From contig OU015495.1 in NCBI GenBank assembly GCA_907164885.2, positions 101,416,659 to 101,480,658 on the forward strand: DNA of 64,000 bases, in the 5' to 3' direction. Origin of the DNA: Dolomedes plantarius (lineage: Eukaryota; Arthropoda; Arachnida; Araneae; Dolomedidae). The notes below the pieces were generated by a model, which did not search any database, was not told the DNA's origin, and saw nothing but the letters and a program-made list of their open reading frames with translations. Each line of letters opens with the position of its first letter. Positions within the stretch are counted from its first letter, which is position 1. A program made the position numbers and the translations under genes. Positions 34,706 to 46,511 of this stretch are shown piece after piece.

Positions 34706-36140
34706 ACTTAAAATGCTTAGTAATTTGTAGTAGTAGCATTTAACGTTACTTGGATAAATGTTTCTTTCTCTTGAAGATGGGATTAGTTTGCTTTTTATAT
34801 GTTATTAATTTATATAATTTAAAAATAAATTTATGTCTTTCATTTAACAACACCTGTCAATCCCTGTTCAAATTTTGTTCAGGCTACATCCATGTGGTTT
34901 AAAATAACCATTTATTGACTATTTAATTGTAAATTATAAAATATTGTTATCCTTGTCCCCTAACTCCATAGTGTCCAACGAAAAAAATATCCTTCTGACT
35001 AGTAACTACTCAAAAAACTGCACTGTATTCTACTGGCTCAATCAGTCATGATATTTATTATATTTGCCATTACAAGTCAGGAATTGTGTAAAAAAACCCG
35101 GTTAATTTGATAATTTTTCACTTATTTATCATATTTACCGGCATTAATGGTGATTATGTATAATTGCAGGCTATTATATATAATCACCAGATTATAACTT
35201 TTAACGTTTATGTTTATATATATATATATAGTTAGTATTTTCAGACCAAAAATCCATTACAACGAGGATAAAAAGATATACATATAAAAGACAGTGATAA
35301 AAACTGTCAAAATATGTAATAAAACCATATAAAAACAAAGATATAAAGTCTAAAATTTGAAAGTAAAGATATAATATAAACTTTTACATAAAGATTAAAT
35401 TAGTGGATAAAAACCAATATGACGGATGAATGTGAAATAAAGGATAATAAAGGAATTTGTACACTGAGACAGTTGTTGTTCGAGACAAGCCCCTATTAGT
35501 AAGTCGTTGACGTGGTGGCCGAGCAATACGCAAAATGATAATGGTTGATAAGGTAGTCAATTTTATATCCGTATCTCTATGCTATAGAAATTCAAAAGTT
35601 GTACAAGAATGAATAATACGATTTAGCATCTCGATTTAGCCTGTAAGTGGAAAGGAAACTTTATTATTTTTTTGTAGTTCATAGTAATAATAATTGAATA
35701 GTAATATTAAAAAATATGTAGTATTTTGTCAGTAGCATTTAATTAAATACAAAAAATTCAATTATATATTAAGCTAATATAAGACTATAATGATAAGCAA
35801 ATGATAAAAAGTTTTGTATTTAAGTTCTGGGTAAATATGAAATAGCTTAAAATGTATTGACTTTGAACCTCTTTCACAAACGAAGTCTCTAGAAGCAGAA
35901 ATAGCTATCTTCTGATTTTTTATTTCAGTATCATTTCTGAAAGAGCCACAGGAACGTTCAGCGCCATCGAAAAGTAAATAAATAGTTAAATACGAAAGGC
36001 CCCCCATCCTGTATTATTAGTCTTGGAAAGAAGGTGGAAGAAGTTTGGTAAAAGTAATTTTTCTTTAATATTCCGGCATTGTGTGGGGGAATAATGCAAT
36101 TATTCCCCCATAATTATTAATTTAATACGGGCCTAAGAAG

Positions 36141-36143
<3 letters not shown>
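34706..36143. other. AT-rich unannotated DNA
   Basis: Nothing recognised. A slightly GC-richer piece at 35470-35540 (GTCGTTGACGTGGTGGCCGAG) may be a fragment of a repeat. Confidence 0.5.

Positions 36144-36196
<53 letters not shown>
36144..36196. repeat. (TA)n microsatellite
   Basis: About 53 bp of TA, directly left of the Tigger-like element; a second run (37227-37287) lies directly to its right. Confidence 0.93.
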
Positions 36197-36197
<1 letters not shown>

Positions 36198-36200
<3 letters not shown>

Positions 36201-37222
36201 TGGAATCTCGATCTATCGTTTTCGAAGGGACCGACTTAACTAAACGATGGATGCGGGAAAACGATAGATGCGGGAACATACAAAAAAATATTAACATACC
36301 TTAAAGTTTGATATCCCTAAGATATATTTACTCCCATACATAAATGCATACATACCCGTAGTGTAACTGAAGATAAAATTACAAAGTTGTACTGAAATCC
36401 AAGATAATAATAATAAAAAAAGAAATACACGTAGATACACAGAAATTTTGATTCAAATAAAAGTACTTAATTGTCGTTTATTTTTTGGAGGTTTTCTCTC
36501 CACAAGTAAACAATATTTTTTCTGTGTTGCAAATTGCATTCTTTTCGGCATCGGTTATTGTGTAAGAGTATAAAGAACCGGCAGCCGTGAATCGTTTGTA
36601 ACTATAACCATTCCATTGCACTGGATGGTGTCCGACATAAGACCACAAGGAAGTTCTGATTCCGGGTGAAACACTCATCGGCCAGTGTACAGTAATCAGA
36701 AACTTCTCACACACTAGACCAAACACCAGGGCGCCTCCATCCCAAGGCCAACAAAAAAGCTGACTGTGAGCCATTTCTGATAAGAACAGAAATGTTGAAT
36801 AATCGGTGAATTTGGAATGAGTTGCCGAAAATAGGGTACTCCGGGAGCTAAAGAATTAAGGAACACCAACGACGAACAAATAATGGGAGTGGTACAATAA
36901 AGCGAAAGCAGGCTAAACAAGAGAAAAAAAATACGAAACCTTGCATCTCAAATGTTCTGCTCATTGTTTAATTAGAGCGTCATTCTAGCTCAATCCAGAC
37001 ATTTATATTTCAGGTTCAGTTATTATGAAAAAATGATCGATCCGATAAATTAATGTAAAGCTGCGATATTCTGAACGAATATTGCGGGAAAATGATGGAT
37101 CGAGGAACGATCCATGTGGTTTTTTTTTGCTTGTTTTCTATGGAATTGATTCGGGACTGGGTGAAATAAACGATACATACGGGAAAACGATCGTTCGGGG
37201 ACGATCGATCGAGATTCCACTG
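36198..37222. mobile_element. Tigger/pogo-like non-autonomous DNA transposon
   Basis: CAGTGGAATCTCGATCTATCG at the left and its near inverse at the right (CGATCGATCGAGATTCCACTG in + orientation, short extracts) form inverted repeats starting with CAG, flanked by TA. Inside, GATGGATGCGGGAAAACGAT-like blocks recur close to both ends. CAGT...TCTCG ends beside TA are typical of Tigger/pogo elements. No DDE transposase is recognised within the 1,025 bp. The 98-codon minus-strand frame at 36478-36774 has no known motif. The insertion sits within a TA microsatellite. Confidence 0.75.
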
Positions 37223-37226
<4 letters not shown>

Positions 37227-37285
<59 letters not shown>

Positions 37286-37287
37286 TA
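37227..37287. repeat. (TA)n microsatellite
   Basis: About 60 bp of TA next to the right end of the Tigger-like element, probably the other half of the microsatellite it landed in. Confidence 0.93.
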
Positions 37288-37980
37288 AACTCCCTTAAAG
37301 GATCGGTGGACATTAAAATTTACTTTTTTTACTTTTCATCATAGACATACGAAATTTTGTACATATACACATTTCACTATAAATAAATAGAATACCTTAA
37401 AAGAAATTTCTAATTTCATTATAATTTTAAGATTTTTAAAAAAATTTTAAATTTATAAACAAAATTTTAAAATGCTCCTTGCTACTTATTTCTTCGATTT
37501 GGCATTTTAATCTCTTTAAACTGTATAACAAACAAATCTGGGTATCAATTATTTAATCCCTTGAATAGTTAATTTTTGAGAGATTTTTTTTTCTGAATTC
37601 CATCCCGATTTTCATCAAAATTTTGCCTTTTGAAAAGTTATAAATCAAATTTAATTACTTTAATGAAGTCGAATTGAAAATGCTTACCCAGTTTTTTTGT
37701 AAACAGCAGCAGGATTCTTCCTTATCAATTTCATGAATTGTGAAGAAAAATTTAGTAGCATGGACATTTTTAAATCCTAAAAACCTTAAAAAATCTGCTT
37801 TGAGAAAAACAGATTTAAAATTTATCACTACACTTACCCATTATAAATTACTTTGTAGAAGCTTCATAAATGATTTTTTACTTGAAAAAAATTATTTTGG
37901 TACTAACAATCTACAGAAATATATATATTTTTTACAATAACACAATCAGTATTACAATGACGAGATTTGTTCAAATAAAG
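37288..37980. other. AT-rich unannotated DNA
   Basis: Nothing recognised. The small 66-codon frame at 37740 is Lys/Leu/Phe-rich and unremarkable. Confidence 0.5.
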
Positions 37981-38078
37981 GCCCCCCCCCCCCTAATGGC
38001 CTTTATTACAAAGGGGGTATGAAATTTCCCGTTCTGAAGGGGGTATCTGAAAAATGGGCCCCGTAAGCTAAAGGTTAA
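37981..38078. repeat. Half copy of the TTAACCTTT MITE
   Basis: Carries CAAAGGGGGTATGAAATTTC, CCGTTCTGAAGG and GGGCCCCGTAAGCTAAAGGTTAA, shared with 6845-6935 (inverted) and 58730-58805. It starts after a run of about 13 C and lacks the second half. Confidence 0.7.
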
Positions 38079-39260
38079 GCATTAAGCATGTGTTTGCACT
38101 ATTTTGTTGCGAATACCATCTTCTTATTTTATATTATTGCCTAGTATATATTTGCATTACTTTATTGTCTAGTATATTCTTACATTATTTTATTGCATAG
38201 CATTTTTTTATGAAATTTTATTTCTGAACACATTAACATATTCATTTTGTTTACATAGCAAATTTTTACATTATTTTGTGTCTTAACGTAGTTTACATTT
38301 TTTTATGCCATTGCACATTCCTAAAATTTTTTAAACAGTTATAATCATTCAAAATAATTTATTATTTTCACTCTGCGTTGTATTTAGACGAATTTATGGA
38401 TGAATATACTTTTTATATTTACAACTTCCTGCATAAAGAATAAATTAAAACATTCTTATCACATTATCTTGTGAAACTCCGTACATTTTTCTCAAATAGT
38501 GAGATACTGGATGCGAATATTAACCATTATTTTCTTTCACTGATGAAATACAAGTGAAAATTGATTAGTTTAATCGAAAAATTAATTGATTAGTTTTGAT
38601 TAGTTTAATCAAAAAATGTATAGCAGTTCTGATTTCTCCTCTCTTTCATGAATTAAATTTTCAAAAATGTCAATATTTAATGAATTAAAATACAATATGA
38701 CTACGAACTTCATGTAAAAAAAATTATGAATTCCACAAGTTCCCACTAAAAAATTCTATAAAAATTCTGTTATTCGCTCCGTAAGTCTTATTTATATAAC
38801 TCTCATCCCGTATTAAAGTATTTTTCGTAACTTAAAAATAGGTTTGGGTGCATACGAAATTAATTTTTATCATCAAGCAAAACGGAAGTATTAACATGAT
38901 ACGTAAAAGCGGGTTTATGCTTCGATTCTATTTAACGAAGCAGAAAATGTATAATATTTCTTTAGAAATGCGTTTTCACATTCACTTTCAAATCTTATAG
39001 TGATGCTTCTGACACATTTCTTCGATATCTTGTTTGGGTTTTTGAATATCAAATAGATATTTTTTTTTACTGTAGCTTTAGAACTAAAAATGTTTTATTT
39101 GAAAGGATAAATATTTTCATAAAGGAAAATCTGTACCACACGTGTACAGAAATTCGTAACTTATAAGCAAATAAATTGAAACATTTCTGTATGACCAATT
39201 CTTTAAATGAAGGAGAAATTTTACTATTTAGAATAATTCTTAGGATCGTAATACTAAAAA
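38079..39260. other. AT-rich unannotated DNA
   Basis: Contains several imperfect TTACATTATTTTATTG-type repeats near 38100-38290. No gene. Confidence 0.5.
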
Positions 39261-39777
39261 TAATATAGAATCTATATATTTAAGCTACTAAGCCGACTTT
39301 TTGGGCAGTCCGTGAGAGAAAACTACTGCAAAACTTTACTTCATTTTGGTCTTAAACGAAAGACTGTAATCTGTAGATTTGTCAAATTTGGTTTTTGTAA
39401 CCGCAATTTCTATTAATGAGCGATAATTTACAATTAAAAATGACTTCTGCGCATGCTCAGTGGCATGTTTAAATTTCTCTTTAGAAACTCGCTGTTTCTG
39501 CGCATACTCAGTGACATGTGTTAGTGATAAACAGATTTATTTCAAGGAGTCTCTAGATCTCTCTCTGCCATTTTTATGATAATTATGTTTGCGAAATATA
39601 AGATTAAACCTGATGGAAATTGTTTAATTAGCGATAGTTTACAATTAAAAAAAATTGCTTTGTGAGCAAGCTCAGTTACATTTTTAAATCTGGCTGTAGA
39701 TACTAAGCACGAGGTTGCACATTAATTTTTTTCTGCACATTTTTATGATTTTCTACATTTGGAAATGATGTGTTGAG
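39261..39777 (+). repeat. Interspersed repeat family A, copy 3, left part (occupied by the palindrome)
   Basis: Matches the inverse of 22135-22680 piece by piece, including GGCAGTCCGTGAGAGAAAAC, the TGCGCATGCTCAGTG blocks, GATCTCTCTCTGCCATTTTTA and ACATTTGGAAATGATGTG. It ends in GTTGAG (39772-39777), the left copy of the palindrome's target duplication. The rest of the unit continues at 53032. Confidence 0.85.
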
Positions 39778-39903
39778 AGTAGATAGAAATTGCCGGTTCA
39801 CCAACACACGGATTGGTGCGGATTAGACGGATTAAGGGGAGGGGCTTAAAGTGGGCGGAGCTAACTGAGTGACGTGGACCAATCAGGAGCATGCTCTGAT
39901 CTT

Positions 39904-40404
39904 AGCGCCCCCTATAGGTCAAATATAGAACTAAATTACGTATAATGTTACGGATTTATATTTTCAGTGCTGCCATCTATTTTATAAAAATCACAACTGA
40001 ATTTTACATTTAATTTTACAGAAGATATATATTTTTAAAAGTTTGTCCTGAGCTAGGACCGAACCCGGGATCTCACGGTTGGCAAGCCAACGCCCTACCC
40101 ACTGGGCTGTCGAGTCTTGTTATTGTACGGTATTATAAGGTATTTAAAGAGTGAATATTTTAAAGGGAACTTGAGAAATATGATAGAGGATTCTGTGGTA
40201 TTATATTATTTTAATTAGTTAATTAATTAATTATTTTTTTTAATATAATACATACTAAGCGCCCCCTAGCGGGAAAAACTTGAACTAAACTAGAACTTTA
40301 AATATTTAAGATTGTAAAACGATTTTACGCTGTTACCAAACATGTAGTGAATAAATTTAAAATTCTGATATCGAGAATTTTACGCTGCAGGCGCCATCTA
40401 TTGG
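39904..40404 (-). promoter_or_regulatory. Cluster of four CTCF-like motifs, left arm
   Basis: Read on the minus strand: CCTATAGGGGGCGCT (39904-39918), AATAGATGGCAGC (39969-39982), CCCGCTAGGGGGCGCT (40258-40273) and CCAATAGATGGCGCC (40390-40404). All fit the AG(G/A)(G/T)GGC(G/A)(C/G) core that CTCF recognises in vertebrates and insects, and all point the same way. Binding is inferred from sequence only. Such motifs also occur as parts of other arthropod repeats. Confidence 0.5.
40047..40116 (-). tRNA. tRNA-Gly(GCC)-like sequence, left arm, probably a pseudogene
   Basis: On the minus strand, GCCC-AGTGGGTA-GGGC makes a perfect D-arm, CTTGCCA is an anticodon loop with GCC, and GGGTTCGGTCC fits the B box. 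The 3' side of the anticodon stem, the T stem and the acceptor stem pair poorly, so a mature tRNA is unlikely. It keeps the pol III internal promoter form and may be a SINE head. Confidence 0.5.
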
Positions 40405-40896
40405 TAAAAATTACAACTACATTTAAAATTTAATTTTGTAAAAGGTTTTATTTTAGTTTAAATTCTAAATTAAAATATATTATTAACTTACTATTTTTTT
40501 AACGATAGTAGTAATTAGTAAAAAATAATTATAATTACTTATTATTACTTTAAAGACATATCTAATTTATAAATAATATTTGAAAAAATATTCTATTAAA
40601 AGGAGTATTTACAAGTCTTTTAACATTAAATCTATAAGAGAAGATATTAACAAGGATATTTTTACGCATAAAATTATTGAAAACAGCTGTTAAATTTAAA
40701 ATATCTTTAATTTTCATGCTAATATCAATTTCAAGTATAATATAACTTAGATATATCTTTAAACCCATTTAAACATAACTTGAAGACATTAAATTATACA
40801 ATTACCATCTAGAACCTGAAACTTAAAACATATTATCAATTTAATAGTTTGGAAAAAGTATTTATTACAGAACATTCCATACTAGTATAAAAATAA

Positions 40897-42600
40897 TAAG
40901 AAATTTTTACATAGATAGGCTAAAACGAATATTTTTTTTCTTTTACTTGATATTTTTACACATGAAATTATTTTACAACAAGCGTTAAGTTTAAAATATC
41001 TATAATTTTTCTTAAGAATATTACTTTGCAGTATAATATAATTTAGATAGAGCTTTGAATCCATGAAATATGATTCAATCTAGATAATTATTTAAATTAA
41101 ATACACATAACATACCAATCCATACTATTAAATCTACAAGAGAAGATATTAAATTTACGCTAAAAAATTTTTTTAATTGTCGACATATACATACTGCAAT
41201 AGTCTACATTATTATCAAAAAGTTCATTGAATTATATTCTATAACAGAGAGAATATTTTTATGAATTTACTAGAATTAATTATCAAAAATAAATATAACG
41301 TCATCTATTGATTAAAAATGAAACTTAGAAAATTTAATACATGGTTTTGAGTATATTTTTCAAAACTTTAAATATTTTTAGTCTAAGGGCTTATTTTCAG
41401 GACTTTAAAATTGTTTTGCTATGTTTTTTAACGTGATATATAATTTTACATAGATACATTCGCAAAATAATACAAAATAATAAGAAATGTTTACATAGAT
41501 AGGCTAAAACGAATATTTTTTTTTTCTTTTACTTGATATTTTTACACATAAAATTATTTTACAACAAGCGTTAAGTTTAAAATATCTATAATTTTTCTTA
41601 AGAATATTACTTTGCAGTATAATATAATTTAGATAGAGCTTTAAAACCCTTGTAACATTTAGTATAGAAAAATTATTATTTAATCTTATCTTGAAAGGCA
41701 TTCCATGAAAGCTAACAAGGGATATTTTTAGACATAAAATTATTTAAACAAAGCGGGAATTCCCCAGTAGAGTTATTTTTTCCTTTTAATATTAGAAATA
41801 AAAACTGAAATATGATTCAATCTAGATAATTATTTAAATTAAATACACATAACATACCAATCCATACTATTAAATCTGCAAGAGAAGGTATCAAATTTAT
41901 CTCGCGATGTTAATAGAGAAGATTCTTACATTATCTGAAATAATACAGACTTTATCATGTTTAGAAGATATTTACAAGAGTTCATTTTAGAATTAAATGA
42001 ATCATGGTTTGAATCCTACAACAGTAGGGGGTATATGCAAACATGAAGACTTTAAATTATACAATTACCATCTAGAACCTGAAACTTAAAAATATATGCA
42101 CCAATTTAAGTATCTTTATATAGTTTATGTACAGTTTTGAATATATTTCAAACCTTAAACGTTTTTCCAACTTTGAAACTATATTATAAGTTAAGACGCT
42201 TACTAAAATTAAAAAACATTTTATAGAGGTAAAGACTTGAAAGATAAAATTTACAAGTTTTAATCCTAAATATTATATTTTATCCAGAAATGTAGACTAT
42301 TAATATATGATTTTAAACCTAACATGCTTTCAACGATTACCTAAATTGCAATATAATGTTAAATTCCATAGATTATTTCACAGATTTTAAGATATTTATT
42401 TAACCTAAGATGTTTATAAATCCTATCCAAATTGGAATAGTGTTTGCATATCATCATAAACAACTAAATATTATCATTTTCATGGGTTTTAAGATATTTA
42501 TTTAACCTAAGATGTTTATAAATCCTATCCAAATTGGAATAGTGTTTGCATATCATCATAAACAACTAAATATTATCATTTTCATGGGTTTTAAGGTATT
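40897..42600. repeat. Module-built AT-rich DNA in the left arm (direct and tandem repeats)
   Basis: A ~160-bp module (ACATAGATAGGCTAAAACGA, CAACAAGCGTTAAGTTTAAA, CAGTATAATATAATTTAGAT) appears at about 40897-41060 and again at 41486-41650. A ~80-bp module (CTAGATAATTATTTAAATTA, CATACCAATCCATACTATTA) appears at 41080-41158 and 41821-41900. A ~102-bp unit with TAACCTAAGATGTTTATAAA and CATATCATCATAAACAACTA is repeated in tandem about three times from 42391 to about 42690. The same layout is mirrored in the right arm. Short 60-68 aa frames in the modules are not convincing genes. Confidence 0.75.
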
Positions 42601-44293
42601 TATTCAACATAAGATGTTTATAAATCCTACCTAAATTGGAATAGTTTCTGCATATCAACATAGACTGCGTAAACAACCAAATATTAACTTAATTTAAATA
42701 AGAGCATATAATTTCCTTTTTGATAACTTAAATATATATATATATATATCATACATGTTGCTAAATTAAAATTCTTGTTATACTTTCGTATAAGATAGTT
42801 TTTTTTTTTACATACAAGAACAGAAATAATATAGACTTTATTATGTTTAGAAGATTTGCAGATATTTAAAGCAGTTCACTTAACTTTAGAAGTAAATGGA
42901 TCAGAGTTTGAATTCTACTGCAATAGAGGTAGTTTAACTTCACAATTATAATCTAAACAGATAACAAATCTTTGAAAAAAATATTCTATAAAAAGCAATA
43001 AAATATATTATGGAAACTTCAAATTAATTTATGATAGGTTTCATTAAATATTCTGCAAACGCTATGAAACATTTCGTATAGAAAATAATTACCATTTGAT
43101 CTTACCTTTAAAATCTATAGTTTATGCACTTAATTCATATAATTTTTTACAAAAACAAGCTTTAACTGCATAAGAAGATATTATATTTGTCCCGCACATA
43201 CATATAAACTTAAAACATATTAAAACTTACTAGTTCCCTTATAAAGGTTTCAAGACTTTAAAAATTTTTTTTACTATGTTTTAAATCTAATCTATAATTT
43301 TACATAGATATAACCATTAATAAATTGTTTTACATAGAAAAAAGCATACATCGCACCTAAAATTTTAGTTTTCTTATCAAAATAACCTGCAAAACTTTCA
43401 TCGAAACAAATGTTTATTATGTTAAAAAAATCAAACACCTATTGATATTACTTTGAAATATTATGCAAATAATAAATTTGAATAAGTTTTACATCAGAAA
43501 TTATTTTCCGACAATTGCTAAAGAAAATTTATACTATAAGTTTAAAACGCTTCCTAACACTTAAAATTTTATCATTCTATAAGGAGTATAATTTCTTTTA
43601 AATCATGCATAAACATCTATATATTAACATAATTCACATAATAGCATATGACTTCCTTTTAATAACATAAATATACATATCATAAATGCAGCTAAATTAA
43701 AATTCATGATATACTTTCGTATAAGATAGTTTTCTACATACAATTACCCAAAATATTTTATCCATACAGCAACAGAAATAATACAGACTTTATCATGTTT
43801 AGAAGATATTTACATGAGTTCATTTTAGAAGTAAATTGACCAAGGTTTAAATCTTACAGCGGTAGGGGTATACGCAGACAATATTTTTATATCAGAACCT
43901 ACTTACAATAGATCTTAAAATTAAAATAAGTTTTGTTAAGAATAAAACTCTGCTGTAGATTTTATAATCTAAGCATATACCACACTGTCATAGTTAACAT
44001 TTTCAAAACTTAATGGTTTAAAATATATTATTATAAAACATATAAAATACTTACGACATTAGTAGAAATATTCTGCATTGGAAAAAAATCTGGAGCTTAT
44101 AATTAGCCATACTTCTAAAAACGAGACCCAATTGAAAAATATACAAGTCACGTTAGTTAATCTTGATTATCTGCGGTTAATTTTCCGTTACAGTCACAGT
44201 TATCTTCTCAAAATGAATCAATGATAAGATAAATAATTATTTTGCTATCATTTAACGAATCGTTCACGTTCCTTTTATTTTATTTGTCAAGAG

Positions 44294-45180
44294 TTGCCAA
44301 GAGTTGGCAACGATTGTAGAACGACTTTCAAAAATCTAACCCCTAGTGTTTACACAGGAAGTAGATTATTATTATCTTATACACGAGAGTATACTGTGGG
44401 AAAAGATCAGATAATATGTTTAATCAAAGTTAAACAATTGATACACGTTTTGCTAACCAAAACTTTATTCGATAGGTTAATTTTCAAATCTGAAACAAGC
44501 TTTGCTAACTGCTAATACAGTTTATTAATGTTGTTAATAGAGTTTTTAATAACGAAGTTGTTCGATTAATGCTTGCAAAACTGCAACTATTAAGTTGATC
44601 GAATATATATTAAATTGTATTAAGTTAAAATTCTAGTTTTCACATGAAAAAAACATTATGCAACATAAGTATTAAAATTAAGTCTTTGAAATATTCTATA
44701 AAAAGTAATGAAATATACTATGGAGACACTTACCCATTGTTGCTAAGCTTGGCATTAATTAATAAAATAATTATAAAGATCTATTAATAATACTTTGAAA
44801 TATTCTATAAAAGGTAACTTAGAATAATTTTTAAACATGATTATTCTATAAAAAATACAATATTATCAGTAACAGCAGCAGATAGTATATTCAAGATTAT
44901 TGAAAACAACGTAACAGAGAATAAAATTTTAGATTATAAAGCAACAAAGGCTAATTTTCAAATGTACACTGTCAACCTCTACTATCAGTATTTTACGATT
45001 CATTGAAGTGGAAGTTATAGTTAAGTTCTTATTCTCACTTAACATTTTAATAACTTAAAAGTTTAACGTTGTATTGTACAACCGACACTCATCAGAATAA
45101 TATAAATTGCTAGTAATCTTATCTAATGACGAAATAAAATAAACTATGAGTCATAGAAACTTATCTTATCTGATATAGCG
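44294..45180. other. Upstream region of the left-arm gene
   Basis: AT-rich DNA with frequent TTATCT/AGATAA (GATA-factor type) motifs. A 73-codon frame at 44294-44515, mirrored at 48300-48521, has no recognised motif; it is kept by the arm duplication and so gives no independent evidence of coding. Confidence 0.4.
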
Positions 45181-45190
45181 AACCTTTAAT

Positions 45191-45196
45191 TCAGTC
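45191..45196 (+). promoter_or_regulatory. Candidate initiator of the left-arm gene
   Basis: TCAGTC fits the arthropod initiator and lies about 70 bp before the ATG at 45261. A TATA-like GATATAG is about 20 bp upstream. The mirror site is 47619-47624. Weak evidence. Confidence 0.25.
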
Positions 45197-45260
45197 GCTT
45201 GCTAGATTTTCAATCGGAGAGGGCTGTTTTAGAGTGCTTGTGCTGTTTATCTGTTAGATT

Positions 45261-46218
45261 ATGAAACCTGCATTTAAAAAATGAAGGAACAGCTTGTTCC
45301 CGAAAAAGATTGGTATGAGCAAAATTATGAAAATACAGATTTTTGCATGCATAATTTTGCTGAAGGAATCTTAAATGTTTTAAAAATTGAACAGAGAAAA
45401 AAAGAAGTTAATTGCTTCGGCCCATCAATGATAAAATATTTCAATCTTGGATGTAATATTCTTGGATGTAATGTTTTTGCAACTGTCCACATGCATATCA
45501 GTGGTGCAGCAGTCCACATCACTAAATTTAAAGAAAGTCACCTACATAAACTTCAAAGGGAAAAAGGAGTGTCAATGCATGGAGATACCTGGATTGAATT
45601 TAATAAGAAACTTCCTACCATCTCAACTGAATATAAAGACACTTCATGTATTGCAAACAACGAAATAATCGCTATTATAGATCAGGAAGTGTGTATTCTA
45701 CAGGGGATGTATCGCATGAAAATGCTAATTATGACTTAGATTCCGGAATTAAGTTGAATAGATATGAACTAAAACAACTTTGTGATTATGCTTCAGACAT
45801 TACAGACTGTGTCGAACACACAATTTTATGTCGTACTTTGCCTCACATTCTACAAGAAAATATTGCCGATTCCATCTCCGATTGTTTTAAAGAACATTGT
45901 AATGTAGATGATGCGCTTGAAAATTTTTTCAGATGTGTTAAACAAGAACTGTTCAATGTATGTCATAAACTGTTTAAATGTGAAGGATGTATTATGAACC
46001 ACCCCTCCCAATATCAACATTTGTGTCTAAAAAGCAGTGCTTTAGAAAAATATAAGAGTCTTGATAAAATACCAATTTTTCATATAAGTATTCAAGATAT
46101 TGTTAAAAATATATGTGATACATATTGTACATGTGCATACATTAATACTGAAATTTTTAAAAATCTTTTCGTCGATGATTTTAAATACTATTTCGAAAAC
46201 GGAATAGTTAAAGTGTAA
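45261..46218 (+). pseudogene. Left-arm copy of the unrecognised Cys-rich gene, two one-base deletions
   Basis: Same gene as 46595-47554 but 2 bases shorter. One A is missing from the A-run near 45280, so the first start gives only seven codons; another A is missing near 45722 (GAAAATGC versus GAAAAATGC), which splits the protein between residues 154 and 155 of the intact form. Two overlapping open frames result (45281-45739 and 45646-46218). Both losses are in A-runs, so they could be sequence errors. The rest agrees with the right-arm copy. Confidence 0.75.
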
Positions 46219-46301
46219 ATACTTTTGGATTATTCTAATGATTTGAAATTTCACTCTAAGGAATATCTTCAAGAATTGTAAGAATTGTTTTAGATATGTT
46301 A

Positions 46302-46307
46302 AATAAA
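46302..46307 (+). terminator. Poly(A) signal of the left-arm gene
   Basis: AATAAA about 84 bp after the stop codon and about 80 bp before the palindrome spacer. Confidence 0.6.
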
Positions 46308-46385
46308 GGTTGCTTTAAGGATGAATTATTCCATTTTTTTTATGTCTATGTGTGTTTTAATGTAAATGATATCTTAAAAATTATT

Positions 46386-46427
46386 AATATATCTTTAAAT
46401 TATAATAAATATTTTTTGATATCATTA
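46386..46427. other. Central 42-bp spacer of the palindrome
   Basis: AT-rich stretch between the two arms that is not itself a perfect inverted repeat. It would be the loop of a cruciform. The two genes converge on it, so their transcripts would be complementary over any read-through. Confidence 0.8.
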
Positions 46428-46505
46428 AATAATTTTTAAGACATCATTTACATTAAAACACACATAGACATAAAAAAAATGGAATAATTCATCCTTAAAG
46501 CAACC

Positions 46506-46511
46506 TTTATT
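46506..46511 (-). terminator. Poly(A) signal of the right-arm gene
   Basis: AATAAA on the minus strand, mirror of 46302-46307. Confidence 0.6.

Larger units (their letters stand above)
39778..46385 (+). repeat. Left arm of the giant palindrome
   Basis: 6,608 bp. From the end inward: a GC-rich terminus (GGATTAAGGGGAGGGGC, a GGGCGGAG GC-box-like site, CCAAT in GACCAATCAG), CTCF-like motifs, the tRNA-like sequence, about 4 kb of AT-rich noncoding DNA made of recurring modules, then the gene reading toward the centre. Confidence 0.95.

Noticed and set aside
36478..36774. 98-codon frame inside the Tigger-like element as its transposase
   Set aside because: No DDE or HTH motif; composition is like a chance frame.
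37050..37313. Tyr/Ile repeat proteins at TA microsatellites (also 56208-56444)
   Set aside because: They are translations of (TA)n and not genes.
39785..39805. Origin of the palindrome terminus from repeat family A, because both contain ATAGAAATTGC-GGTT
   Set aside because: The match is about 15 bases, breaks off on both sides, and the family A copies have it far from the insertion point.
40562..41701. 60-68-codon frames in the palindrome arms (and mirrors) as small genes
   Set aside because: They fall in repeated AT-rich modules; two of them are the same module read twice. Presence in both arms is due to the palindrome and is not independent evidence.
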